Positions 8,472 to 17,354 are shown, counted from the stretch's first letter. The stretch is DNA of 64,000 nucleotides from Comamonadaceae bacterium UBA4962 (GCA_002397315.1 DHAE01000007.1:210875-274874), one strand, 5' to 3'. Made by a program: numbers and translations. The notes: a model not told the origin generated them from the letters alone.

Positions 8472-9807
8472 AGTGGGTGGCCCACCGTGCCATGCGTGCC
8501 GCCAGTTCTGCGGCAGCAGGCCGTGCGGCGGGCTCCTCGTTCAGGCAATCTTCGGCCAGCACCCGGGCCTCGTCGGGAAGCGATCCGTCGGCATCCCTGT
8601 CCGCATGGTCGCACAGCTCGGCCATCAGCACGCCGAAGGCGCGCACGTCCATCCGCCGTACTGCGTCACCCAGCGGGCCCGGCGGAGCGAACGATGCGGC
8701 CCCGAAGTCGCCCAGCAGACCTGAGGCCTGACCGGGCGGCGCGCCAGGCCGCCACAGCAGGTTGTGTGCATAGAGGTCACCATGCACCAGGCCGCGGCCG
8801 TGCAGGTGCGCCAGTGCAGAGGCCACGTCGGCCGCGATGCGCAGTGCGGTGGAAGCCGGCAGGCGCAGGTCCGGCGGATAGACGTCACGCGTGCAGCTCT
8901 CGAAGCTCGGCGGACCGGCCAGCGTGCGGTAGGCCGCCGGGATGCGTTCCATCACCAGGCCCTGCGTTCCGTCCGGATGGCCCTCCAGCCGTCCCAGCAC
9001 CGGAATCAGCCCGGCATGGCGCCCCGCGCCCAGGCTGGCCGCCAGTTCGGTCGTCGGCCAGCCGTCGCTGGTGACCTCGCCCTTGAACAGTTTGACGGCC
9101 ACGTCTCTTCTGCCGGGGCCGTGGCCCACGGTGGCCGCCAGGATGCGGCCCGAGGCGCCTTCGCCCAGCAGTTCGCCCACCTGCAGATCGCTCCAGTGGA
9201 CGGAGCCGGCGCCGTGCCCGCCGCGTGCGCTGGATTCGGCCACGCCATTGAAGGCATTGCCGCCCAGGGCCAGCCATGCGAGCCGGGGCAGCCCGGCCAG
9301 CCAGCCGGGGAGGGCATCGAACCGGTTGGCGGCGATGCGCAGCAGTTCGAGCGATCGCCCGTGCCGCAGCGTGTCGGGCAAAGCGCGCAGCAGATTGCCT
9401 GCCAGCATCAGCTTCTGCAGCCGGGGCCGTTCACCCAGGGCGTCGGGCAAGGCCGTGACGGCGTTGTCGGTCAGGATCAGCCAGCGCAGCCGCGCGGGCA
9501 GGGCGTCGGCCGGCACATGGTCGATGCGGTTGGCCTTGAAGCCCACCATCTCCAGTTGCGGGCACGCGCCCACGGCCTCGGGCAGTTCGGTGAAGCGGTT
9601 CGACGAGGCGAAGAACACCTTCAGCCGGTGCAGCCGATGCAGATCCTGGGGCAGGGTGGAGAGTCGGTTGCCGGAGAGGTCCAGCACTTCCAGCGTATCG
9701 GCCAGGTCGAACACTTCGTCGGGAAAGTGCTCCAGGCCGGCCGCAATACGCAGCACGCGCGCCCCCGCCAGTTCGCCGGCACGCAGGCGCCGCAGGTCAT
9801 CGTTCAT
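8470..9807 (-). CDS. Leucine-rich-repeat/serine-threonine protein kinase fusion
   Basis: 445 residues with two parts. Residues about 15-190 contain roughly seven leucine-rich repeats of the short LxxLxLxxNxLxxLP type (for example LEVLDLSGNRLSTLP, 39-53). Residues about 205-440 form a protein-kinase domain: glycine loop GEGASG (215-220), VAVK lysine (Lys239), candidate alpha-C glutamate (Glu254), HGD with catalytic Asp344, Asn349, and DFG (367-369). All residues needed for catalysis are present. There is no signal peptide or transmembrane helix, so it should be cytosolic. Related LRR-kinases are annotated in pseudomonads and Burkholderiales, but substrate and ligand are unknown. No phosphatase or effector gene adjoins it; neighbours are a PheC-like gene and a Nudix hydrolase. 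Confidence 0.85.
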   Translation of the reverse strand: MNDDLRRLRAGELAGARVLRIAAGLEHFPDEVFDLADTLEVLDLSGNRLSTLPQDLHRLHRLKVFFASSNRFTELPEAVGACPQLEMVGFKANRIDHVPADALPARLRWLILTDNAVTALPDALGERPRLQKLMLAGNLLRALPDTLRHGRSLELLRIAANRFDALPGWLAGLPRLAWLALGGNAFNGVAESSARGGHGAGSVHWSDLQVGELLGEGASGRILAATVGHGPGRRDVAVKLFKGEVTSDGWPTTELAASLGAGRHAGLIPVLGRLEGHPDGTQGLVMERIPAAYRTLAGPPSFESCTRDVYPPDLRLPASTALRIAADVASALAHLHGRGLVHGDLYAHNLLWRPGAPPGQASGLLGDFGAASFAPPGPLGDAVRRMDVRAFGVLMAELCDHADRDADGSLPDEARVLAEDCLNEEPAARPAAAELAARMARWATH

Positions 9808-9947
9808 GGTGTCGGGGAGAAATCCAAAGCCCAGGGGGGCGGACGCAACGGATGCCGGTGCCCGACCGAATCGGCCAGGAGGCGATCAGGCGTGTGCAGC
9901 GCACAGGCGCCGACATGCGCACGCACGGGATGCGGAGCCGCGGCCGA

Positions 9948-10496
9948 TCAGTCGATATCGACGCAGTGCAGGCCGAAACGGCCCGCGCGGCGGTCAACGA
10001 AGTAGCGCTCCAGTGTCGTCCGGACGGTGCGGAAGGCGATCTCTTCCCAGGGGATTTCGTCCTCGGTGAAGAGCCGGGCCTCGATGGTCTCGTAGCCGGG
10101 CGCGAACTGGTCGCTCTGGAGCGTGGCCAGGTAGAACAGGTGCAACTGCCCCACCCGCGGCACGTTGAGTACCGAAAAGAGCGGGCCCATTTCGATCTGC
10201 GCGCCGGCCTCTTCGTCCGTCTCGCGCGCAGCGCCTTCGGAGGTGGTTTCGTTCAGCTCCATGAAACCTGCCGGCAGCGTCCACTTGCCCCAGCGCGGCT
10301 CGATGTTGCGCTTGCACAGCAGCACGCGGTCGCCGAGCATGGGCACCGTGCCCACCACGTTGAGCGGGTTCTCGTAATGGATGGTATGGCAGGCCGGGCA
10401 GACCGCGCGCAGCTTGGTGTCGCCGTCGTCGGGCACGCGGTACACCACGGCGGTTCCGCATTCACGGCAATGCTTGATGGGGCTGCGAACGGTCAT
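9948..10496 (-). CDS. Nudix hydrolase with N-terminal zinc ribbon
   Basis: 182 residues. The N-terminus has two CxxC pairs (HCRECG and CPACH), a zinc-ribbon found in NADH-pyrophosphatase-like Nudix proteins. The Nudix box is complete: G-x5-E-x7-RETDEEAG around residues 75-97. The family hydrolyses nucleoside diphosphates linked to another group; ADP-ribose, NADH or a capped nucleotide are possible substrates. It lies 140 bp upstream of the LRR-kinase gene on the same strand, too far to assume co-transcription. Confidence 0.88.
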   Translation of the reverse strand: MTVRSPIKHCRECGTAVVYRVPDDGDTKLRAVCPACHTIHYENPLNVVGTVPMLGDRVLLCKRNIEPRWGKWTLPAGFMELNETTSEGAARETDEEAGAQIEMGPLFSVLNVPRVGQLHLFYLATLQSDQFAPGYETIEARLFTEDEIPWEEIAFRTVRTTLERYFVDRRAGRFGLHCVDID

Positions 10497-10594
10497 GGTG
10501 GTCGGGTGGATGGGCCCCCGGCAGCGGGGGGCGTGATGGATAGTCGAGGCTGTGGTGGGGGAGCGCCGGAGAGCGCCTGGGGACCGGAGAGTCT

Positions 10595-11290
10595 TCAGAC
10601 CATCTCGACGCGCAGCGTTCCCAGGCCGTCCACGCCGCCCTCCAGGACGTCGCCGCGCACCACCGCGGCCACGCCTTCGGGCGTGCCGGTGAAGATGAGG
10701 TCGCCGGGCTGCAGCTCCCAGGCGGCCGACAGGTGCTCGATGGTCTCTGCGATGTTCCAGATCAGCTGCGACACGCTGCTGCGCTGGCGGTCGGCACCGT
10801 TGACCTGCAGCCAGATACCCGCCGTGTCCACGTCGCCTGCCTGCGCGGCGGGCGTGATCGGACCGATGGGCGCACTGTGGTCGAAGCCCTTGCCGATGCT
10901 CCAGGGGCGGCCCTGCTTCTTCATGTCGTTCTGCAGGTCGCGCCGGGTCATGTCCAGGCCGACGGCGTAACCCCAGATGTGCTGCAGCGCATCGGCCGCG
11001 GCGATGTTCCTGCCGCCCTTGCCGATCGCCACCACCAGCTCGATCTCGTGGTGCAGGTTGGCCGTCAGGCTCGGGTAGGGCATCTTGCCGGTCTCACCTG
11101 CCGCCACGGGCAGGATGGCGTCGGCGGGCTTCATGAAGAAGAACGGCGGCTCGCGGCCCGTGAAACCCATCTCCTTCGCATGCTCCTCGTAATTACGGCC
11201 GACGCAGTAGATGCGGTGGACCGGAAAGCGCTCGGCCGTGCCCGCCACGGGCACGCTGGGGATCGGGGCGGGAGAAATCACGTAGGTCAT
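10595..11290 (-). CDS. Fumarylacetoacetate hydrolase-family protein, probable fumarylpyruvate hydrolase
   Basis: 231 residues from ATG 11290; a longer in-frame start at 11365 would add a Pro/His-rich stretch absent from the family. FAH fold features include RIYCVGRNY near the N-terminus, the metal-binding HHEIELV, and GYAVGLDMTRRDLQ, followed by LIFTGTPEGV. Size and the PPIPSVPV-like N-terminus match fumarylpyruvate hydrolases of the gentisate pathway, which yield fumarate and pyruvate. The divergently adjacent gene encodes a zeta-class isomerase, the enzyme for the previous step, which supports the call. No gentisate dioxygenase is nearby. Confidence 0.82.
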   Translation of the reverse strand: MTYVISPAPIPSVPVAGTAERFPVHRIYCVGRNYEEHAKEMGFTGREPPFFFMKPADAILPVAAGETGKMPYPSLTANLHHEIELVVAIGKGGRNIAAADALQHIWGYAVGLDMTRRDLQNDMKKQGRPWSIGKGFDHSAPIGPITPAAQAGDVDTAGIWLQVNGADRQRSSVSQLIWNIAETIEHLSAAWELQPGDLIFTGTPEGVAAVVRGDVLEGGVDGLGTLRVEMV

Positions 11291-11391
11291 GGGGGATGTC
11301 GTCTCGTCGTGTGGTGTGCGTTCAACCGTGCCGTGCGGGCGCGGCGCGCTGCCAGAGTGTGCCACGCACGGGACGTTATGCTCGCCGGACC

Positions 11392-12060
11392 ATGAAGCTG
11401 TTCAACTACTTCCGATCTTCCGCTTCCTACCGCGTGCGCATCGCGCTGGCGCTGAAGGGGCTGGCCTACGAGTACGTTCCCGTGCACCTGGTGCGTGCCG
11501 AGCACCGGACTCCCGATTATGCGGACCGGGTGGGCGACGCGCTGCTGCCGGCGCTGGAACTGGACGACGGCGCCACGCTCGTGCAGTCCATGGCGATCAT
11601 CGAATACCTCGACGAGACGCACCCCCGGCCCCCGCTGTTGCCCGCCGACGCCCTGGGCCGCGCGCACGTTCGGGCGCTGGCCCAGATGGTGGCCTGCGAA
11701 ATCCATCCCGTGAACAACCTGCGCGTGCTCAAGTACCTCACGCAGACGCTCGGGCAGGACGAAGCCGCCAAGACCGCGTGGTACCGGCACTGGGTGCGCG
11801 GCGGGCTCGAGGCCTTCGAGCGGCAACTCGGCCTGCTGGCCGCGGACCGCGAGGCGGCCGGCCAGCCTCCGTCGCGGTTCTGCTGGGGCGAGGCTCCCAC
11901 GCTCGCGGACTGCTGCCTCGTGCCGCAGATCTTCAATGCCCAGCGGTTCCAGGTGGACCTGGCCGGCCTGCCGCGGACCATGGCGGCGTGGGAGGCCGCA
12001 TCGGCCCTGCCGGCCTTCCAGGCGGCCCATCCGTCCGCCTGTCCGGATGCCGAGGGCTGA
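11392..12060 (+). CDS. maiA: Maleylacetoacetate/maleylpyruvate isomerase (zeta-class GST)
   Basis: 222 residues from ATG 11392. The GST thioredoxin fold opens with FRSSASYRVRIAL (about 7-19), the zeta-class active-site stretch (usually SSCSWRVRIAL; here Ala and Tyr replace Cys and Trp, while the catalytic serines remain). LVQSMAIIEYLDE is the glutathione-binding segment. It performs glutathione-dependent cis-trans isomerisation in tyrosine or gentisate breakdown. It is divergent from the FAH-family hydrolase by about 100 bp, and its stop overlaps the start of pgeF. maiA and nagL cannot be told apart by sequence alone. Confidence 0.85.
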   Translation: MKLFNYFRSSASYRVRIALALKGLAYEYVPVHLVRAEHRTPDYADRVGDALLPALELDDGATLVQSMAIIEYLDETHPRPPLLPADALGRAHVRALAQMVACEIHPVNNLRVLKYLTQTLGQDEAAKTAWYRHWVRGGLEAFERQLGLLAADREAAGQPPSRFCWGEAPTLADCCLVPQIFNAQRFQVDLAGLPRTMAAWEAASALPAFQAAHPSACPDAEG

Positions 12061-12952
12061 CGGAGTGGCTGCCGGCTCCTTCCCTGGCCGCGGCCTCCCG
12101 CACGGGTGGCTGGTGCCCGACTGGCCCGCGCCGGCGCACGTGCATGCGCTGTGCACCGCGCGCGCCGGCGGGGTGAGCCAGGGGCCCTGGGAGGCGTTCA
12201 ACCTCGGCGACCACGTGGGAGACGACCCGGCGGCAGTCCGGGAGAACCGCGGCCGCCTGCGCCGCTGGCTGGCCGGCCTGGAACATCCGGATGCCGCCAC
12301 GGCCGTGGCACCCACCTTCCTGGCACAGGTCCATGGCACGGCCGTGGCGGACCTCGATGCGGGCGTGCCCGACGGTACCGAAGCCGATGCGTGCATGGCC
12401 AGCCGCCCCGGCCGTGCCTGCACGGTCATGGTGGCGGACTGCCTGCCGGTGCTGTTCACGAACCGGACGGGCACGCGGGTGGCGGCGGCGCATGCCGGCT
12501 GGCGCGGGCTGGCCGGCGGCGTGCTGGAGCAGGCGGTGGCGCATCTTGCGAACGGCGCATCCTCGGGCGCGGTTGGCGCAACGCAGCCATTCCCCGGCCT
12601 GGGCGATGTCGCGGGGCGGGGCGTGCTGGCTTGGCTCGGGCCCTGCATCGGCCCTTCCGCTTTCGAAGTGGGTGCGGAGGTACGGCAGGCGTTCTGCACG
12701 CAGGACGCGGGTGCGGCGGTGCATTTCACGGCCGCGCGCCCCGGCAAGTACCTGGCGGACCTGCCCGGACTCGCGCGGCGGCGGCTGGTGGCGCTGGGGG
12801 TGGATGGCGTATACGGCAACGACGGCAGCGACGCGTGGTGCACCGTCCGCCAGTCGTCACGGTTCTTTTCGCACCGGGCCTCGATGGAGCGGTTCGGCGC
12901 CAGCGGCGGGCGCTTCGCCGCCTGCGTGTGGCTCGGGGGTGCTGCCGGGTAG
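12047..12952 (+). CDS. pgeF: Peptidoglycan editing factor PgeF / multicopper polyphenol oxidase family (YfiH)
   Basis: 301 residues if ATG 12047 is used, overlapping maiA by 14 bp; GTG 12065, just past the maiA stop, is an alternative. YfiH-family metal/active-site residues are visible: the histidine of FLAQVHGT, the cysteine of VADCLPVLF and the histidine of AAAHAGWRGLAGG. In Escherichia coli PgeF acts in the cytoplasm to remove wrongly incorporated L-Ser from muropeptide precursors; other members have purine nucleosidase or laccase activity. The last 96 bp are overlapped by an antisense gene for a small membrane protein. Confidence 0.87.
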   Translation: MPRADGVAAGSFPGRGLPHGWLVPDWPAPAHVHALCTARAGGVSQGPWEAFNLGDHVGDDPAAVRENRGRLRRWLAGLEHPDAATAVAPTFLAQVHGTAVADLDAGVPDGTEADACMASRPGRACTVMVADCLPVLFTNRTGTRVAAAHAGWRGLAGGVLEQAVAHLANGASSGAVGATQPFPGLGDVAGRGVLAWLGPCIGPSAFEVGAEVRQAFCTQDAGAAVHFTAARPGKYLADLPGLARRRLVALGVDGVYGNDGSDAWCTVRQSSRFFSHRASMERFGASGGRFAACVWLGGAAG

Positions 12953-13213
12953 CACGGGAGAGGCCTGGCCCGCGCTGGCCTCATGGGCTTTGGCGGCCTG
13001 TGCCTTGTACGCCTCGGCCGCGCTCTGCTCCCGCTCGCGCAGGGCCCGCTTGCGGGCCGGCGTGCCCAGGATGTACGCCACGATGGCGACGGGCACCAGG
13101 CCATAGAAGATGAACGTCACCACGGCGCCGAGCACGCTTCCCTGCGGGCTCGCCGCCTCCGCGACCGCCATCATCACCGTGACGTACAACCAGCCGATCA
13201 CTACCAGATACAT
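12857..13213 (-). CDS. Small predicted membrane protein, antisense overlap with pgeF
   Basis: 118 residues from ATG 13213. Two transmembrane helices (about 2-20 and 29-50) are followed by a charged linker (RKRALREREQ) and an Ala/Pro/Gly-rich cytosolic tail. The membrane half lies outside pgeF, but the last 32 codons run antisense through its 3' end. The frame continues far upstream through phaC, but sequence before Met 13213 has no protein character. No family is recognised; it resembles small hypothetical proteins with a double-helix hairpin. It diverges from phaC. Confidence 0.6.
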   Translation of the reverse strand: MYLVVIGWLYVTVMMAVAEAASPQGSVLGAVVTFIFYGLVPVAIVAYILGTPARKRALREREQSAAEAYKAQAAKAHEASAGQASPVLPGSTPEPHAGGEAPAAGAEPLHRGPVRKEP

Positions 13214-13263
13214 AGGCCTCCATTCCGAAAACTGAGCTATATCGTGAAAAACCGAAAGCGGCA

Positions 13264-13293
13264 TTGCCTCGTGGCCTTGCGCTCGGCAACAAT
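13264..13293 (+). promoter_or_regulatory. Possible sigma70-type promoter of phaCAB
   Basis: TTGCCT (13264-13269) and AACAAT (13288-13293) are separated by 18 bp and lie about 60 bp before phaC. The GGCAACAATG stretch resembles the known phaC promoter of Cupriavidus necator as I recall it. This is a motif match only. Confidence 0.3.
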
Positions 13294-13351
13294 GCCGGTG
13301 TGCGTTCCCGCGGGATGGCCCTGCGTGATGGCATGATGGGGACGAGGAGAC

Positions 13352-15070
13352 ATGTTCATGGATTTTGATGCAGGCTGGGCCGCCAACGCCCAGCAGATCC
13401 AGCAGAAGCTGAGCGAAAGCTGGACACAGGCACTCGCCGCTTTCCGGCAGGCCGGCGCCGGTACCGTGCCGAACGGCGACGCCGCGCAGGCATTGCCCGC
13501 GATCCGCTTTTCTCCCGACAAGCTCGCGGACCTGCAGCAGCAGTACCTGAAGGAAGCCTCGGAGCTCTGGAGCCAGGCCATGCACCCGGCCGAGCTGAAA
13601 GACCGGAGGTTCAGCGCCACGGCGTGGGCCGAGAACCCGATGGCGGCCTTTTCGGCAGCGGCCTATCTGCTCAACGCGCGCACCCTGATGGGCCTGGCCG
13701 AGGCGGTGGACGCCGATGCCAAGACCCGCGCGCGCATCCGCTTCGGCGTGGAGCAGTGGATGGCCGCGATGGCGCCCAGCAACTTCCTCGTCTTCAACCC
13801 CGAGGCGCAGAAGAAGGCGATCGACACGCAGGGCGAGAGCCTGGCGAAGGGCGTCGCCAACATGCTGCACGACATGCGCCAGGGGCATGTGTCCATGACC
13901 GACGAGACCGTCTTCGAGGTCGGGCGCAACGTGGCCACGTCCGAAGGCGCGGTGGTCTACGAGAATGCGCTGTTCCAGCTCATCGAGTACAAGCCCCTCA
14001 CGCCCAAGGTGCACGAGCGGCCGCTGCTGGTGGTGCCCCCCTGCATCAACAAGTTCTACATCCTCGATCTGCAGCCCGAGAATTCGCTGATCCGCCATGC
14101 GGTGTCGGAAGGCCACCGCACCTTCGTGGTGAGCTGGCGCAATCCGGACGCGAGCCTGGCTCAGACGACCTGGGACGAATACATCGAGGACGCCGTTCTC
14201 TGCGCCATCGAGACCACCCGCGAGATCGCCGGCAGCGACCAGATCAACGCGCTGGGCTTCTGCGTCGGCGGCACGATGCTCGCGACGGGCCTGGCCGTGC
14301 TGGCCGCGCGCGGCGAGGAGCCCGTGGCGAGCGCCACCTTCCTCACCACATTCATCGACTTCGCCGAGACGGGCATCCTCGACGTGTTCATCGACGAGAG
14401 CTTCGTGCGCTTCCGGGAGATGCAGATGGGGCAGGGCGGGCTCATGAAGGGCCAGGACCTCGCCTCCACCTTCAGCTTCCTGCGGCCCAACGACCTCGTC
14501 TGGACGTACGTCGTCGGCAACTACCTCAAGGGCGAGACGCCGCCCCCGTTCGACCTGCTCTACTGGAACAGCGACTCGACCAACCTGCCCGGGCCGTTCT
14601 ACGCGTGGTACCTGCGCAACCTGTATCTCGAGAACAACCTCGTCAAACCGGGCCGGCTGACGGTGTGCGGCGAGCCGATCGACATGCACCTCGTCGATCT
14701 GCCCGTGTACATCTACGGCTCGCGAGAAGACCACATCGTTCCCGCCGCCGCGGCCTACGCCTCCACCCAGGTGCTGCCGGGCGACCGGCGGTTCGTGATG
14801 GGCGCCTCGGGCCACATCGCGGGCGTGATCAATCCCCCGGCCAAGAAGAAGCGCAGCCACTGGCTCCGCGAGGACGGCGTGTTTCCCCACACCCTGGCGG
14901 ACTGGCTGGCGGGCGCGACCGAGCACCCCGGCAGCTGGTGGACCGACTGGGCCGGCTGGCTCCGCGGGCATGCCGGGCCGATGGTCGCCGCGCCCCGGCG
15001 CTACGGCAAGGGCGCCCGCTTCCAGGCCATCGAGCCGGCTCCGGGGCGCTACGTGCGCGAGCGCTCCTGA
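13352..15070 (+). CDS. phaC: Class I poly(3-hydroxyalkanoate) synthase
   Basis: 572 residues, with GAGGAGAC just before ATG 13352 (a second Met follows two codons later). The lipase-like box is GFCVGGT with nucleophile Cys304; the catalytic Asp (SREDHIVP) and His (ASGHIAG) follow in order. Length and motif order fit class I synthases, which polymerise short-chain 3-hydroxyacyl-CoA into polyester granules. First gene of phaC-phaA-phaB; the gap to phaA is 36 bp. No phasin or phaR gene is in the window. Confidence 0.97.
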   Translation: MFMDFDAGWAANAQQIQQKLSESWTQALAAFRQAGAGTVPNGDAAQALPAIRFSPDKLADLQQQYLKEASELWSQAMHPAELKDRRFSATAWAENPMAAFSAAAYLLNARTLMGLAEAVDADAKTRARIRFGVEQWMAAMAPSNFLVFNPEAQKKAIDTQGESLAKGVANMLHDMRQGHVSMTDETVFEVGRNVATSEGAVVYENALFQLIEYKPLTPKVHERPLLVVPPCINKFYILDLQPENSLIRHAVSEGHRTFVVSWRNPDASLAQTTWDEYIEDAVLCAIETTREIAGSDQINALGFCVGGTMLATGLAVLAARGEEPVASATFLTTFIDFAETGILDVFIDESFVRFREMQMGQGGLMKGQDLASTFSFLRPNDLVWTYVVGNYLKGETPPPFDLLYWNSDSTNLPGPFYAWYLRNLYLENNLVKPGRLTVCGEPIDMHLVDLPVYIYGSREDHIVPAAAAYASTQVLPGDRRFVMGASGHIAGVINPPAKKKRSHWLREDGVFPHTLADWLAGATEHPGSWWTDWAGWLRGHAGPMVAAPRRYGKGARFQAIEPAPGRYVRERS

Positions 15071-15106
15071 TTCTCAGTTCATTCATTCACCATTCTTAGG
15101 ATCGAT

Positions 15107-16288
15107 ATGGAAGACATCGTCATCGTTTCCGCCGTTCGCACACCCGTGGGCAAGTTCGGCGGCGCGCTCGCCAAGACCCCGGCCACCGAACTCGGCGCCA
15201 TCGTGATCAAGGAAGCCCTGGCGCGCGCCAACGTGCCGCTCGACCAGGTGGGCGAAGTGATCATGGGCCAGGTGCTGACGGCCGGGGTGGGCCAGAACCC
15301 CGCGCGCCAAGCCATGATGAAGGCCGGCGTGGCGAAGGAGACGCCGGCCCTGACCATCAACGCCGTCTGCGGATCCGGCCTGAAGGCGGTGATGCTCGCC
15401 GCCCAGGCCGTCGCCACCGGCGACAGCGAGATCGTGGTCGCGGGCGGCCAGGAGAACATGAGCCTGTCGCCCCATGTGCTGGGCGGCTCGCGCGACGGCC
15501 AGCGCATGGGCGACTGGAAGATGGTCGACTCGATGATCGTGGACGGCCTGTGGGACGTCTACAACCAGTACCACATGGGCATCACGGCCGAGAACGTCGC
15601 CAAGCAGGAAGGCATCTCCCGCGAGCAGCAGGACGCCCTCGCCCTCGCGAGCCAGCAGAAGGCGGCCGCGGCGCAGGACGCCGGCCGCTTCAAGGACGAG
15701 ATCGTGGGCGTGAGCCTGCCCCAGAAGAAGGGCGACCCCGTCCTGTTCGAGGCCGACGAGTACCTGAACCGCAAGACCAGTGCCGAAGCCCTGGCGGGCC
15801 TGCGTCCGGCCTTCGACAAGGCTGGCACCGTGACGGCGGGCAACGCCTCCGGCCTGAACGACGGCGCCGCGGCCGTGGTGGTGATGAGCGCGAAGAAGGC
15901 CGCCGAACTCGGCCTGAAGCCCCTGGCCCGCATCGTCGCCTACGCCACGAGCGGCCTCGACCCGGCCACGATGGGCCTGGGCCCCATCCCCGCCACCCGC
16001 AAGGTGCTGCAGCGCGCGGGCTGGACTGCCGCCGACGTCGACCTGTTCGAGCTCAACGAGGCGTTCGCTGCGCAGGCCTGCGCCGTCAATAAGGGCCTGG
16101 GCATCGACGCCGCCAAGGTGAACGTCAACGGCGGTGCGATCGCCATCGGCCACCCCATCGGCGCCTCCGGCTGCCGCGTGCTGGTCACCCTGCTGCACGA
16201 ACTGCAGCGCCGCGATGCGCGCAAGGGCGTGGCCGCGCTGTGCATCGGCGGCGGCATGGGCGTGTCGCTGGCCGTCGAGCGGGTCTGA
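15107..16288 (+). CDS. phaA: Acetyl-CoA acetyltransferase (beta-ketothiolase)
   Basis: 393 residues. Thiolase signature residues are in place: nucleophile Cys88 in NAVCGSGLKA, NGGAIAIGHPIGASG with the catalytic His, and Cys379 in CIGGGMG. It condenses two acetyl-CoA into acetoacetyl-CoA, the first step of polyhydroxybutyrate synthesis; with propionyl-CoA it could give 3-ketovaleryl-CoA for copolymer. Located between synthase and reductase, which makes the biosynthetic role clear. Confidence 0.97.
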   Translation: MEDIVIVSAVRTPVGKFGGALAKTPATELGAIVIKEALARANVPLDQVGEVIMGQVLTAGVGQNPARQAMMKAGVAKETPALTINAVCGSGLKAVMLAAQAVATGDSEIVVAGGQENMSLSPHVLGGSRDGQRMGDWKMVDSMIVDGLWDVYNQYHMGITAENVAKQEGISREQQDALALASQQKAAAAQDAGRFKDEIVGVSLPQKKGDPVLFEADEYLNRKTSAEALAGLRPAFDKAGTVTAGNASGLNDGAAAVVVMSAKKAAELGLKPLARIVAYATSGLDPATMGLGPIPATRKVLQRAGWTAADVDLFELNEAFAAQACAVNKGLGIDAAKVNVNGGAIAIGHPIGASGCRVLVTLLHELQRRDARKGVAALCIGGGMGVSLAVERV

Positions 16289-16388
16289 ACGTTCCGAGGG
16301 CGGCCCTGACGGGTGTTTACCTCAGGCCCGGGGCCGCTGGAACTTGGATAGAGTGATTGTGTGAATCGTTGATCAGGAGATAAATGAT

Positions 16389-17126
16389 ATGAACCAGAAA
16401 GTAGCGTATGTCACGGGGGGCATGGGTGGCATCGGCACGGCCATCTGCCAGCGGTTGCACAAGGAAGGCTTCAAGGTGATCGCGGGCTGCGGCCCCACGC
16501 GCGACCATGCCAAGTGGCTGGCCGAGCAGAAGGAGCAGGGCTTCACGTTCCACGCGTCCGTCGGCAACGTGGGTGACTGGGATTCCACGGTCGCGGCCTT
16601 CACCAAGGCCAAGGCCGAGCACGGCACCGTCGACGTGCTGGTGAACAATGCCGGCATCACGCGCGACCGCATGTTCGTGAAGATGTCCCGGGAGGACTGG
16701 GACGCGGTGATCGAAACCAACCTCAACAGCATGTTCAACGTGACCAAACAGGTCGTGGGCGACATGGTGGAGAAGGGCTGGGGCCGCATCATCAACATCA
16801 GCAGCGTGAACGGTGCCAAGGGCCAGGCCGGGCAGACCAACTACTCTGCCGCCAAGGCGGGCATGCACGGCTTCTCGATGGCCCTGGCGCAGGAACTGGC
16901 GACCAAGGGCGTGACGGTGAACACCGTGAGCCCGGGCTACATCGGCACCGACATGGTCAAGGCGATCCGTCCCGACGTGCTCGAGAAGATCGTCGCGACG
17001 GTGCCGGTGAAGCGGCTGGGCGAGCCGAGCGAGATCGCCTCGATCATCGCGTGGCTGGCGTCGGAAGAAGGCGGCTACGCCACCGGCGCCGATTTCTCGG
17101 TGAACGGCGGCCTGCACATGGGCTGA
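16389..17126 (+). CDS. phaB: NADPH-dependent acetoacetyl-CoA reductase
   Basis: 245 residues; ribosome site GGAGA 13 bases before ATG. Short-chain dehydrogenase with the TGGMGGIG cofactor loop near residue 10, NNAG (about 87-90), catalytic Tyr152 and Lys156 (YSAAK), and a C-terminal GADFSVNGGLHMG typical of PhaB. It reduces acetoacetyl-CoA to (R)-3-hydroxybutyryl-CoA for PhaC. Last gene of the operon, 100 bp after phaA and 60 bp before a strong terminator. Confidence 0.96.
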   Translation: MNQKVAYVTGGMGGIGTAICQRLHKEGFKVIAGCGPTRDHAKWLAEQKEQGFTFHASVGNVGDWDSTVAAFTKAKAEHGTVDVLVNNAGITRDRMFVKMSREDWDAVIETNLNSMFNVTKQVVGDMVEKGWGRIINISSVNGAKGQAGQTNYSAAKAGMHGFSMALAQELATKGVTVNTVSPGYIGTDMVKAIRPDVLEKIVATVPVKRLGEPSEIASIIAWLASEEGGYATGADFSVNGGLHMG

Positions 17127-17186
17127 CGCGGCCTTGCCTCGCCCGCCGTGCCGGGCGGGCAGAAAGCCCGCCATGACGGGCAAAAG

Positions 17187-17211
17187 AAAACCCCGCCAAA
17201 GCGGGGTTTTT
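17187..17211. terminator. Bidirectional intrinsic terminator
   Basis: AAAACCCCGC-CAAA-GCGGGGTTTTT: a 6-bp GC stem flanked by an A-run and a T-run, so it can terminate phaCAB on the plus strand and the ABC-F/micro-ORF transcript on the minus strand. Confidence 0.88.
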
Positions 17212-17279
17212 CAATGGGGTAAGGAATGTCGGGCGGAGGAGAAATGAGCCTACCCACCCGTGGACCGGCTTCCGGCGTT

Positions 17280-17354
17280 TCAGAAACGGAAGGGGGCGCG
17301 CTTGCGGTCGCGTTCGTCTTCGGGCCAGGCGGACAGGATTGCAGAGGGGTTCAT
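17280..17354 (-). CDS. Possible 24-residue micro-ORF
   Basis: ATG at 17354-17352 with a consensus AAGGAG (17366-17361) spaced 6 bases, stop TGA at 17282-17280. The peptide starts MNPSAILSAWPEDERDRK and ends in a basic/aromatic stretch. It lies 169 bp after the ABC-F stop and before the shared terminator, so it could be the last gene of that transcript or have its own promoter. Function unknown. Support is the ideal ribosome site and a plausible charged composition. Against it, an antisense 38-codon ORF on the plus strand (17244-17360) also has GGAGGAG, though spaced too tightly. Confidence 0.4.
   Translation of the reverse strand: MNPSAILSAWPEDERDRKRAPFRF

Noticed and set aside
12857..14971. 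704-codon minus-strand frame through phaC
   Set aside because: Shadow of phaC; only the part after Met 13213 has membrane-protein character and was kept.
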